Assembly (NCBI GenBank): GCA_009918425.1
Contig: RGEC01000149.1
Span: forward strand, 1 to 5,539
Direction of reading: 5' to 3'
From: Bacteroidota bacterium
GTDB taxonomy: Bacteria > Bacteroidota > Bacteroidia > NS11-12g > UBA955
Length of the DNA: 5,539 nt
Below, piece after piece: positions 1 to 5,539 of this stretch. The notes beneath the pieces are model-generated. The model worked only from the letters and a program-made list of their open reading frames with translations, made no database searches and was not told the origin of the DNA. A program made the translations under genes and the position numbers. Positions within the stretch are counted from its first letter, which is position 1, and each line of letters starts with the position of its first letter.

Positions 1-105
1 ATCGATGCCAGATAATAAACATCCTGCACTAATTTTTGTTGATCCAGTAAATGTATTTGCAGCACTTAATATTAGCGTATCTAAACCTTCTTTAACAAGG
101 GAACC
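1..105 (-). repeat. PATR repeat unit 10, cut by the window edge (residues 1807-1841)
   Basis: Only the first block is visible: L-V-K-E-G-L-D-T-L-I-L (1809-1819) and N-T-F-T-G (1823-1827). C1835 is the only Cys in the repeat region. It lies where other units have a Val/Leu-rich strand, so the array may change character beyond the edge. Confidence 0.85.
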
Positions 106-3100
106 TGCTCCTGAAATTATTCCATTAGCTTTAGAACCAACATTAGTTACTAATGTCAATGCATAAGGAGAAGCAGTAACAATGGGGCCAAGTAATAAAG
201 AATCTGAAGTAGTTCCAGATAATGTTCCTGCTAAAATTCTTGCATTGCCACTTAAAGTGATTTGTCCAGACAAAGTATTTTTTCCATACAAAGTTTTAAT
301 TGCACCTTGTGCTACTCCAGATAAAGAAATACCATCACTTCCTATTGTAAATGGTTCAGCTATAGTAAAGCCATTAATATCTATTAATAAAGTACCTCCA
401 TTTATAATTGTCTGGGCCGTACTTGTACTAGATGAATTTCCAAAAGCAGTAGTTGTTTTAATTCTAACGATACCGTCATTGATGGTTGTAATACCAGAAT
501 AAGTATTGGCAGCCGAATTGTACAACAATAAAGTATCACCACTTAACTTAGTCAAACCTCCCGTTCCGGAAATTACACCCGTTACACGTACTCCTTTAGT
601 AACATCTAAAGTCAAGATATTAGAGCTACTGGTGGCTGTACCTGTTGCAATATTTCCAGTGATTAATAAAGAATCGGTAGTTGCCGTTCCAGTTGCAACG
701 ACTGTTGCATTTCCTGTTAAAGTTATTGGTCCGGAGAGTGTATTATACCCACTTGGATTTCTTATCGCACCTTGTGCTACTCCACCTACTGTTGTTCCAG
801 AGCCACTAATACTAAATGCTTCTGCAATATTTTGTGCATCCCCATCAATATACACAGTACCTGTTCCGCTAATTAATGTATTATTCTGTGATGGATCTGT
901 ACTTATTCCAAGTGATTTTGGATTATTTATTTTAACCATCCCTGCTGTTATAAAAGTTTGGCCAGCGTAATCATTACTACTATTGTTTAATGTTAATGTG
1001 CCTGCGCCATCTTTACTTAAAGTATTTGTATAGGTTACTCCAGTTATTTTTCCTGGAATATTAATATCGCCCGCCCCTCCAATGATATTAGTTGAATTTA
1101 GAACTATAGCACTCGTAGCATTATTTAATGTAAGTGCATCTTGATCTACATTTATTCTAGAAGCAGCTGCAATGGTGACTATACCAGGAATAGTATTGGC
1201 TCCAGAAATGCTTCTAATGCCTCCAGTAGCTGAGCTAATACCTGTACTTGAAACATTAATTGTTTCAGTAGTCAATGTAATGCCTCCTTGAATTTCTAGT
1301 GCTGCACCAGATGATATAGAAGTGGTTCCTGCAATAGTTCCTAAAGCATTCGCATGTTGTATATTAAGCACACCACTACTAACCACTGTATTTCCAGTGT
1401 AAGTATTGTTTCCACTTAGGTATACATAACTTGTACTTGCACCATCCTTGGTTATAGCACCAGCACCAGATGCAGCACTTGCGACTACTCCACTTACTGA
1501 TATACTTCCTGAACCAGGGCCTCCCATATTTAAAGTATTCGTTCCCATACTAATAGAAGTACCACTGCTGGTCATAGATAATGTACCAGCATCTGAATTG
1601 ATTCTTGAATTGCCAGTTAAATTTACAGTACCACTAAAAATATTATTACCTGAAATATTCCTTATTGCTCCGTCATTAGTGATACCAGTACCAGTGATGT
1701 TAATATTTGCTTCTGAAACCGTAATACCTCCTTGCATTTGTAAAGCGCCATTGGTTAATACACTTGTAGCAACATCTGTGGTTCCAAGTGCATCACTATT
1801 TTGAATATTCATTACTCCTTTGTAAACAGTAATTGCTCCAGAATAACTTGAGTTATTTCCACTAACATATAAAGTACCTGTACTATCCTTAGTTAAATCA
1901 CCACTTCCTGTTATTGCCCCACTTACACTCATAAATGTGGAACCATTTGCTCCTAAATTTAATGGATATGTATTGGTAGCTATTGCTGTTGAAGAAGTCA
2001 TAGATAAACTTCCAGCATCTACATTTATTCTTGAAGCTGAATTTAATGTAATAGTATTGGATAATACATTGACGCCTGTTGATCCAGTAAAGTTTCTTAT
2101 TACACCTCCATTACTAATACCAGTTCCGTATACACTTATTGCTTCTGGTATATTTATGTTGGTTCCAAATATCTGAATTGCCGCGCCATTAGATACAATT
2201 GTATTACTTGAACCTACACCTGATAGACTTCCTAATGCATTTGATTTTTGCACTTGAACTATTCCAGATGTAATATTTGTTACCCCTGAATAGGTATTCT
2301 CTCCATCTAAAATTAAAGTACCTAATCCTTCTTTAGTCAAAGTTGCAGTTGAAGATGATGGAGTACTCGCTAAAATACCTGAAACTGTGCTATTTCCATT
2401 ACCTCCAAAAATTAAACTATTTGTACCTAATGTGATTGAATTACCATTGCTAAAAGTTAAAGTACCTGCATCTGCATTAATTCTTGTATTTGAAGATACT
2501 GTGACAGCTCCTGTAATTGTATTGGTTCCAGTTAAGTTCCTAATAACTCCATCATTATTAATTCCAGTTCCAAATATTGTGATTGGTTTTGCAACTAGTG
2601 CTACACCTCCCTCTATCTGCATCGCACTGCCATCATTAATTGTGATAGATCCAGCAGTGGTTCCCAATACACTTGTATTACCTGTCGCAGTTGGTGATAC
2701 TTTTAAAATATTACTATTTGCTGCAACAACTATACTTCCTGTAAAGGATGTACTATTACCCTTTAATGTAAGTATACTTGAAGACCCAGTACCATCTTTT
2801 GTGATCGTACCGCCACCTGATAATAATCCAGTTACCGTTATACCACCTAGACCTCCTATCGATAATGCATTACTAGTACTTGTATTTATTGCTGCTGTTC
2901 CATTGCTCAATGTTAGCGCTGCAGCATCTGAGTTTATTCTTGACCCTGTTGCATTCACAAGTATTGTACCTGATAAAGTATTACCTGTACTTGTACTTGG
3001 CCATCTTAAAACACCCGTTGTATTTATACCTGTTCCATTAATGGTAAAGAACTCTGGTATAGTAAGCGTATTTAAATCAAACACTACAGCAGCACCTGAT

Positions 3101-5523
3101 GCAACTGTAGTGTGATCAGAAGTTCCATTCAAGCCAGACCCTAATCCCGCGGCTGTCTTTAGTAAGACAACTCCATTACTTACACTCGTAATACCTGTGT
3201 AAGTGTTTGAACTATTTAATACCAATGTATCTAATCCTGTCTTTGTAATCGCTCCCGCTCCTGTGATAATACTACCCGCTACACCCTGATCACCAATTCT
3301 CACCGCACGATCTGCTCTTATCGTTAACGCATTCGTATTTGTGATACCACCTCTTATAACTAATGAGTCCGTTCCGTCGGTTGCTGTTCCTAATGAACTA
3401 ATTAACGAACCTGCACTCGCTGTGGTAATATTTCCCAATAGCGTATTTTTAGCACCCATATTTTTAATAGCACCTGTACCATTTACACCAGTTCCATAAA
3501 TTGATATCGCTTCTGGTATAACAAAATTAGCACCCACTATTTTTATTGCGGCTAAACTAGCACTTGCTGCAGACACTGATGTAGTCGATGCGCCTGTCAC
3601 ACCTGCTGTGGTACTTCCCAAAGCATCTTGGTTTTCTAATTGAACAACTCCATTACTAATCACCGTCGCTGCAGTATAGGTATTGGCATTTGTTAATCTT
3701 AATGTATCATTACCCACTTTGGTGACCCCTCCAGCTCCAGAGATCACTCCCGATATGCGCATACCATCCTGCACATCCAAGGTTAATACATACGAAGCAT
3801 TGGCTGTATTAATACCCCCACTTATAATTAAACTATCTAATGGTTCAACAGTATTATACCCCGCAGATGTGATGCGCGCACTCGCTCCTAATGTGATTGC
3901 TCCTGATAATGTCGTTACTTTTCCTAAATTTCTTATAGCACCTTGATTGGTTGCTACACCAGATGCACTTATGTTAAAAGGTTCAGCAATGGTATAATTA
4001 TTACTATCAATTAAAACTGTTCCTGTTCCATTAATAATTGTATTACCTACAGTGGTTCCTAAAGCATTTTGATTACTTACTTTTACTACACCATTGGTTA
4101 CTGTAATCACCCCTGTATAATTATTAGACGTTGAATTGTCTCCACTAATTTGCAAACTATCTACACCATTTTTTATTAAACCAAAAGAACCAGATAGACC
4201 TCCTGAGAATAATGTTAAAATTGGATTGGAGGATGATGTCGTTACTCCGCTTAAAGTTAATGAACCAGCAGTACTTGTTATAGTTCCTGCACCTGCAATG
4301 GTTCCAATGGTTTCATCAAATCCTCCTAAATCTAAAACACCCGTACCAGAGTAGGTGCCTGTATTCACATATATATTAGCACTATCACTTAATGTGGTAG
4401 CTGTTCCTAGTTTTAAAGTTCCATCATAAATAGTATCAGCGGCTTTATATAAAATATCTGAGGAACTTGAATAACCTGCCCATCTTGTAGAAGTTAATAC
4501 AATCTTACCTGTACCTTTTTTAATAATATTTCCTACAGCCAATGTTGCGCCTGATTGTCCATCAAATACGCCTGGGCTAGCATTAGCAGTTTCAATCACT
4601 AATGTACCTGGTCTTGATAAAGTTAAATCTGAAGTTCCTCCACGTGCACCAGCTGTTGTATTAATATAAGATAATATAGAAACTCCGTTGGTTCCATTTA
4701 ATGTTACTTTTCCTCCATTACCACCCACTCCACTTCCAGTGTTATTTGCACCTTTAGATTCTATATAACCATTGGCAGCAATTCTTACCCTACCTGCTGC
4801 TGTTAATGTAATATCACCACCATTCGCTACTGTATCACTAGTTACTGACTGATCTGTTCCATTTAATTTTAATCCTGCTTGAATTACAATGTCATTTACA
4901 TCTGCCCGCATCACTAAATTCGGAACTGGATAAGGAGTCGGAGAAGCATAACCACTACCTGTTAATACAATATCCTTATAAACCACAACATTGTTTCTTG
5001 CCAATAAACTTAATGATCTAGTATTTACTGAACTACTATTGGTTGCAGTTATTGTATTATTAACAATAATCGATCCTGCTTTTGTTCCTCCAGCTCTTGA
5101 AGTAGTAATTTGTACGTTACCACCAGACTCTGCAAGTTTACTTTGTATATCTGTATAAGAAACAACTGCATCATCTACACTTGGTGTAAATAAATAAGGA
5201 CTTGCAATTGTACCTGCACCCGTCCATGCGCCACCAGTCGTAGAAGAATTTGATATCGTTACATTACTATAATTAGTTGGGAGATCTGTCGTATTATCTT
5301 TTGGAACAAGTTCTTTCGCATTTGTTTTACAAAAGTGAATGAATTTTTCAAGTGCTTCAAACACGGGCACCGGAAGTGTGGCTACGTCAAAAAATATACC
5401 GTTTGAATTTTCACTGAATTCTCCACCCTCTCTACGCAAAATACGATAGAGCTCTTCCTTTTCAGATTTAGATAGTAAATCAATATTTTTACATAATTCT
5501 TTACGTCTATCGTAGTCGTCCAT
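1..5523 (-). CDS. Giant repeat protein: N-terminal NET-like domain plus autotransporter-type beta-strand repeats (C-terminus outside window)
   Basis: One uninterrupted minus-strand frame of 1,841 codons runs from the ATG at 5523-5521 to the window edge, still open. The start is fixed because an in-frame TAG lies directly before this ATG, with a TAA four codons further up. Domains in order: a charged NET/ET-like domain (residues about 1-75), a short polar linker, an FHA-like beta-helix region (about 82-329), one degenerate repeat (330-447), nine full PATR-like units of 145-159 residues (448-1806) and a partial tenth (1807-1841). The repeat part is dominated by T, S, G, N, A, I, L and V, with very few charges and only three Trp (100, 348, 841). 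Only three Cys occur in all (11, 65, 1835). I see no signal peptide or membrane segment at the N-terminus. Any C-terminal barrel, anchor or further repeats would lie beyond base 1. The repeats predict a long right-handed beta-solenoid, typical of adhesins and surface fibres. The NET-like head points to a eukaryote-linked context, most likely a giant virus. The role as fibre or adhesin is inference; the architecture is well supported. Confidence 0.93.
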   Translation of the reverse strand, partial: MDDYDRRKELCKNIDLLSKSEKEELYRILRREGGEFSENSNGIFFDVATLPVPVFEALEKFIHFCKTNAKELVPKDNTTDLPTNYSNVTISNSSTTGGAWTGAGTIASPYLFTPSVDDAVVSYTDIQSKLAESGGNVQITTSRAGGTKAGSIIVNNTITATNSSSVNTRSLSLLARNNVVVYKDIVLTGSGYASPTPYPVPNLVMRADVNDIVIQAGLKLNGTDQSVTSDTVANGGDITLTAAGRVRIAANGYIESKGANNTGSGVGGNGGKVTLNGTNGVSILSYINTTAGARGGTSDLTLSRPGTLVIETANASPGVFDGQSGATLAVGNIIKKGTGKIVLTSTRWAGYSSSSDILYKAADTIYDGTLKLGTATTLSDSANIYVNTGTYSGTGVLDLGGFDETIGTIAGAGTITSTAGSLTLSGVTTSSSNPILTLFSGGLSGSFGLIKNGVDSLQISGDNSTSNNYTGVITVTNGVVKVSNQNALGTTVGNTIINGTGTVLIDSNNYTIAEPFNISASGVATNQGAIRNLGKVTTLSGAITLGASARITSAGYNTVEPLDSLIISGGINTANASYVLTLDVQDGMRISGVISGAGGVTKVGNDTLRLTNANTYTAATVISNGVVQLENQDALGSTTAGVTGASTTSVSAASASLAAIKIVGANFVIPEAISIYGTGVNGTGAIKNMGAKNTLLGNITTASAGSLISSLGTATDGTDSLVIRGGITNTNALTIRADRAVRIGDQGVAGSIITGAGAITKTGLDTLVLNSSNTYTGITSVSNGVVLLKTAAGLGSGLNGTSDHTTVASGAAVVFDLNTLTIPEFFTINGTGINTTGVLRWPSTSTGNTLSGTILVNATGSRINSDAAALTLSNGTAAINTSTSNALSIGGLGGITVTGLLSGGGTITKDGTGSSSILTLKGNSTSFTGSIVVAANSNILKVSPTATGNTSVLGTTAGSITINDGSAMQIEGGVALVAKPITIFGTGINNDGVIRNLTGTNTITGAVTVSSNTRINADAGTLTFSNGNSITLGTNSLIFGGNGNSTVSGILASTPSSSTATLTKEGLGTLILDGENTYSGVTNITSGIVQVQKSNALGSLSGVGSSNTIVSNGAAIQIFGTNINIPEAISVYGTGISNGGVIRNFTGSTGVNVLSNTITLNSASRINVDAGSLSMTSSTAIATNTYPLNLGANGSTFMSVSGAITGSGDLTKDSTGTLYVSGNNSSYSGAITVYKGVMNIQNSDALGTTDVATSVLTNGALQMQGGITVSEANINITGTGITNDGAIRNISGNNIFSGTVNLTGNSRINSDAGTLSMTSSGTSISMGTNTLNMGGPGSGSISVSGVVASAASGAGAITKDGASTSYVYLSGNNTYTGNTVVSSGVLNIQHANALGTIAGTTSISSGAALEIQGGITLTTETINVSSTGISSATGGIRSISGANTIPGIVTIAAASRINVDQDALTLNNATSAIVLNSTNIIGGAGDINIPGKITGVTYTNTLSKDGAGTLTLNNSSNDYAGQTFITAGMVKINNPKSLGISTDPSQNNTLISGTGTVYIDGDAQNIAEAFSISGSGTTVGGVAQGAIRNPSGYNTLSGPITLTGNATVVATGTATTDSLLITGNIATGTATSSSNILTLDVTKGVRVTGVISGTGGLTKLSGDTLLLYNSAANTYSGITTINDGIVRIKTTTAFGNSSSTSTAQTIINGGTLLIDINGFTIAEPFTIGSDGISLSGVAQGAIKTLYGKNTLSGQITLSGNARILAGTLSGTTSDSLLLGPIVTASPYALTLVTNVGSKANGIISGAGSLVKEGLDTLILSAANTFTGSTKISAGCLLSGID
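106..561 (-). repeat. PATR repeat unit 9 (residues 1655-1806), type A
   Basis: Contains L-T-K-L-S (1657-1661), N-T-Y-S-G (1673-1677), A-F-G (1692-1694), I-A-E-P-F (1720-1724), G-V-A-Q-G-A-I-K (1735-1742), N-T-L-S-G (1748-1752) and D-S-L-L-L (1774-1778). Confidence 0.89.
302..319. repeat. 18-bp exact direct repeat, copy 1 (partner 767-784)
   Basis: The + strand bases GCACCTTGTGCTACTCCA occur here and again at 767-784. Both encode G-V-A-Q-G-A on the minus strand at matching points of units 9 and 8. A match this long at synonymous as well as coding positions suggests recent common ancestry or gene conversion between these two units. Confidence 0.9.
562..1026 (-). repeat. PATR repeat unit 8 (residues 1500-1654), type A
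   Basis: Contains L-S-K-D-G-A-G-T-L-T-L (1502-1512), N-D-Y-A-G (1517-1521), S-L-G (1537-1539), I-A-E-A-F (1566-1570), G-V-A-Q-G-A-I-R-N (1581-1589), N-T-L-S-G (1594-1598) and D-S-L-L-I (1617-1621). It is closest to unit 9. Confidence 0.89.
767..784. repeat. 18-bp exact direct repeat, copy 2 (partner 302-319)
   Basis: Identical to 302-319, in the equivalent position of unit 8. The two copies are 465 bp apart, about one repeat period. Confidence 0.9.
1027..1461 (-). repeat. PATR repeat unit 7 (residues 1355-1499), type B
   Basis: The shortest full unit. Contains I-T-K-D-G (1357-1361), N-T-Y-T-G (1373-1377), N-A-L-G (1392-1395), a G-G-I-R-S variant (1434-1438) of the G-A-I-R-N block, and S-R-I-N-V-D (1455-1460). 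Confidence 0.89.
1462..1902 (-). repeat. PATR repeat unit 6 (residues 1208-1354), type B
   Basis: Contains L-T-K-D-S (1210-1214), S-S-Y-S-G (1225-1229), D-A-L-G (1244-1247), G-A-I-R-N (1285-1289) and S-R-I-N-S-D-A-G-T-L (1306-1315). A Gly-rich strand pair and an Ala/Ser stretch lead into unit 7. Confidence 0.89.
1903..2349 (-). repeat. PATR repeat unit 5 (residues 1059-1207), type B
   Basis: One of the cleanest copies: L-T-K-E-G-L-G-T-L-I-L (1062-1072), N-T-Y-S-G (1076-1080), N-A-L-G (1095-1098), I-P-E-A-I-S-V-Y-G-T-G (1125-1135), G-V-I-R-N (1140-1144) and S-R-I-N-V-D-A-G (1164-1171). Confidence 0.9.
2350..2811 (-). repeat. PATR repeat unit 4 (residues 905-1058), type B
   Basis: Contains I-T-K-D-G (907-911), then an insertion of Ser residues before the L-T-L strand. 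T-S-F-T-G (925-929) stands in place of N-T-Y-T-G, followed by V-L-G (952-954), T-I-F-G-T-G-I (982-988), G-V-I-R-N (992-996) and T-R-I-N-A-D-A-G-T (1013-1021). It ends in a Ser/Thr-rich tail (about 1053-1060). Confidence 0.87.
2812..3255 (-). repeat. PATR repeat unit 3 (residues 757-904), type B
   Basis: Contains I-T-K-T-G-L-D-T-L (759-767), N-T-Y-T-G (773-777), I-P-E-F (822-825) and S-R-I-N-S-D-A-A (861-868). Its G-[AV]-I-R-N block is altered to G-V-L-R-W (837-841), with the only Trp of the main array. The S-R-I-N-S-D block groups it with units 4-7. Confidence 0.87.
3256..3732 (-). repeat. PATR repeat unit 2 (residues 598-756), type A, GC-richer
   Basis: Contains V-T-K-V-G (600-604), A-N-T-Y-T (613-617), D-A-L-G (633-636), I-P-E-A-I-S-I-Y-G-T-G (669-679), G-A-I-K-N (684-688) and D-S-L-V-I (719-723). 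It is the longest unit. The excess is an Ala/Ser/Thr-rich stretch at about 638-661. The DNA here is richer in G+C and CpG than most of the window. Confidence 0.88.
3733..4182 (-). repeat. PATR repeat unit 1 (residues 448-597), type A
   Basis: Contains L-I-K-N-G (449-453), N-N-Y-T-G (467-471), N-A-L-G (486-489), I-A-E-P-F (512-516), G-A-I-R-N (528-532), T-L-S-G (538-541) and D-S-L-I-I (563-567). It ends in a S-G-V-I-S-G-A-G strand. The I-A-E-P-F and D-S-L-x-I blocks group it with units 8 and 9. Confidence 0.88.
4183..4536 (-). repeat. Degenerate lead-in PATR unit (residues 330-447)
   Basis: A divergent first copy of the beta-strand repeat. It has I-I-K-K-G-T-G-K-I-V-L (333-343) in place of the LTKxGxGTLxL signature. 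Then come Y-D-G-T-L-K-L-G (366-373) and L-D-L-G-G-F-D-E-T-I-G-T-I-A-G-A-G-T-I-T, starting at L397, which is a textbook PATR tail. It lacks the N-T-Y-T-G core, and W348 falls in its place. It is shorter than the later units and joins directly to unit 1. Confidence 0.75.
4537..5279 (-). other. FHA-like beta-helix region (residues about 82-329)
   Basis: This stretch lies between the NET-like head and the repeats. It begins with S-N-V-T-I-S-N and G-x-W100-T-G-A-G-T, then a short region with D-x-Q-S-K-L-A-E-S-G-G-N-V-Q-I (126-138), typical of a strand that starts a beta-helix. Rung-like strands follow: S-I-I-V-N-N-T-I (151-158), L-S-L-L-A-R-N-N-V-V-V (171-181), N-L-V-M-R-A-D (202-208), G-G-D-I-T-L-T-A-A-G-R-V-R-I (235-248) and G-N-G-G-K-V-T-L-N-G-T-N-G-V (268-281). 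The pattern of GG-D/K-[IV]-T-L followed by an R-V-x-I or N-G-V rung is common in two-partner secretion exoproteins and large bacterial adhesins. Here it probably caps or nucleates the long solenoid. No recognised TPS secretion domain is evident, and there is no signal peptide before it. Confidence 0.6.
5299..5523 (-). other. NET/ET-like protein-interaction domain (residues 1-75)
   Basis: Residues 4-70 follow the pattern of the extra-terminal domain of BET proteins such as BRD4. An opening Y-x-x-[RK]-[KR]-x-L segment (Y4 to L10) leads to I14-x-x-L17. A second amphipathic helix follows (E21-E24 to I28-L29), then an N-G-I-F-F-D-V strand (41-47, with the Asp matching the conserved Asp of the BRD4 EIEIDF strand). 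T49-L50 comes next, then the last helix, L58-E59-K60-F61-I62-x-x-C65, which matches the LERYVxxC end of the BRD4 domain. In known ET domains the central acidic strand pairs with short basic/hydrophobic peptides of chromatin factors and viral proteins. The match is by eye, without a profile search. The region is much more charged than the rest of the protein and holds two of its three cysteines. It occupies the position where a secretion signal would be expected in a bacterial adhesin. Confidence 0.72.
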
Positions 5524-5539
5524 CTATTCATCTTCTTAC
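5524..5539 (-). other. 5' context of the start codon
   Basis: Only 16 bases lie upstream of the ATG. Read on the minus strand they are purine-rich and contain TAA and then TAG in frame with the gene. The TAG touches the ATG, so no upstream extension is possible. There is no clear AGGAGG-type ribosome binding site, only a weak AGAAG. No promoter element can be judged from this length. Confidence 0.6.

Larger units (their letters stand above)
1..4182 (-). repeat. Tandem array of about 450-bp protein-coding repeats (nine full units and one partial)
   Basis: LTKxG signatures recur at residues 449, 600, 759, 907, 1062, 1210, 1357, 1502, 1657 and 1809, a spacing of 145-159 residues. Each unit has three parts: the LTKxG...NTYTG...ALG block, then an [IV]-x-E/GTG-[IV] to G-[AV]-I-[RK]-N block with N-T-[LI]-x-G, and finally strands ending in S-G-x-[IL]-x-G-x-G that lead into the next unit. 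Sequence identity is clear at the protein level, but the DNA copies differ at many synonymous sites, so this is an old array and not a recent slippage product. Confidence 0.92.

Noticed and set aside
1..4182. CRISPR-like or satellite periodicity
   Set aside because: The period is about 450 bp and the copies are conserved as protein, not DNA. There are no short identical repeats with unique spacers.
182..4354. Seven plus-strand open frames (182-502, 506-970, 1448-1804, 1937-2176, 2387-3115, 3683-3946, 4136-4354)
   Set aside because: All lie in the same plus frame, antisense to the long gene, and encode Pro/Val/Leu/Ala-rich sequence that mirrors its Gly/Thr/Asn-rich repeats. They resemble no protein family and are best explained as composition shadows of the repeats.
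1..5523. Pseudogene or assembly frameshift
   Set aside because: Every codon from 5523 to 1 was read, and no in-frame stop occurs. The repeat motifs stay in one frame with regular spacing, so the gene appears intact in this window.
1..5523. Classical bacterial autotransporter (type V secretion)
   Set aside because: The repeats fit, but there is no signal peptide and no beta-barrel domain in view, and the N-terminus is a NET-like domain. The call cannot be made from this window, although the unseen C-terminus leaves it formally open.
5378..5531. Alternative upstream ATG on the minus strand (at 5531-5529)
   Set aside because: It is out of frame with the long gene and reaches a stop after about 50 codons. 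Its product shows no recognisable motif, while the ATG at 5523 opens the NET-like domain at once.
1..5539. tRNA, rRNA, terminator or promoter elements
   Set aside because: Nothing recognisable stood out when reading both strands. Essentially the whole window is coding, leaving only 16 non-coding bases at one end.

Overview
The window holds one very long gene on the minus strand. Its ATG lies at 5523-5521, and the frame stays open for 1,841 codons to base 1, so the C-terminus lies outside the window. I translated the whole frame by hand and found no stop codon or frameshift. No other gene, RNA gene, IS element or CRISPR array can be supported. Only 16 bases precede the start codon.

The protein is a chimera. 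Residues 1-75 are charged and mostly helical, and they align well by eye with the NET/ET (extra-terminal) domain of eukaryotic BET bromodomain proteins. Residues 82-329 look like a filamentous-haemagglutinin-type beta-helix, rich in Gly, Asn and Thr. From about residue 330 to the window edge there is a degenerate lead-in unit, then nine full units and one partial unit of a repeat of about 150 residues. Each full unit carries the signature of the bacterial autotransporter-associated beta-strand repeat (PATR, PF12951/TIGR02601 type): G-x-L-T-K-x-G-x-x-T-L-x-L-x-x-x-N-T-Y-T-G, then an A-L-G turn, then an I-R-N/N-T-L-S-G block.

Organism: the DNA is AT-rich (roughly 27-48% GC in most hand-counted lines), the ORF is intronless, there is no clear Shine-Dalgarno sequence, and a eukaryotic-type adaptor domain sits where a signal peptide would be expected. 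I think a nucleocytoplasmic large DNA (giant) virus from an aquatic environment is most likely. Short NET-like proteins and large repeat or fibre proteins of bacterial ancestry are, as I recall, both found in such viruses. A bacterium with eukaryote-like domains, such as an intracellular symbiont, is the main alternative.

Inferred working model: the NET-like head docks the protein to a partner inside the cell or virus factory, and the long beta-solenoid forms a fibre or adhesin-like shaft. The sequence supports the architecture; the function is inference.
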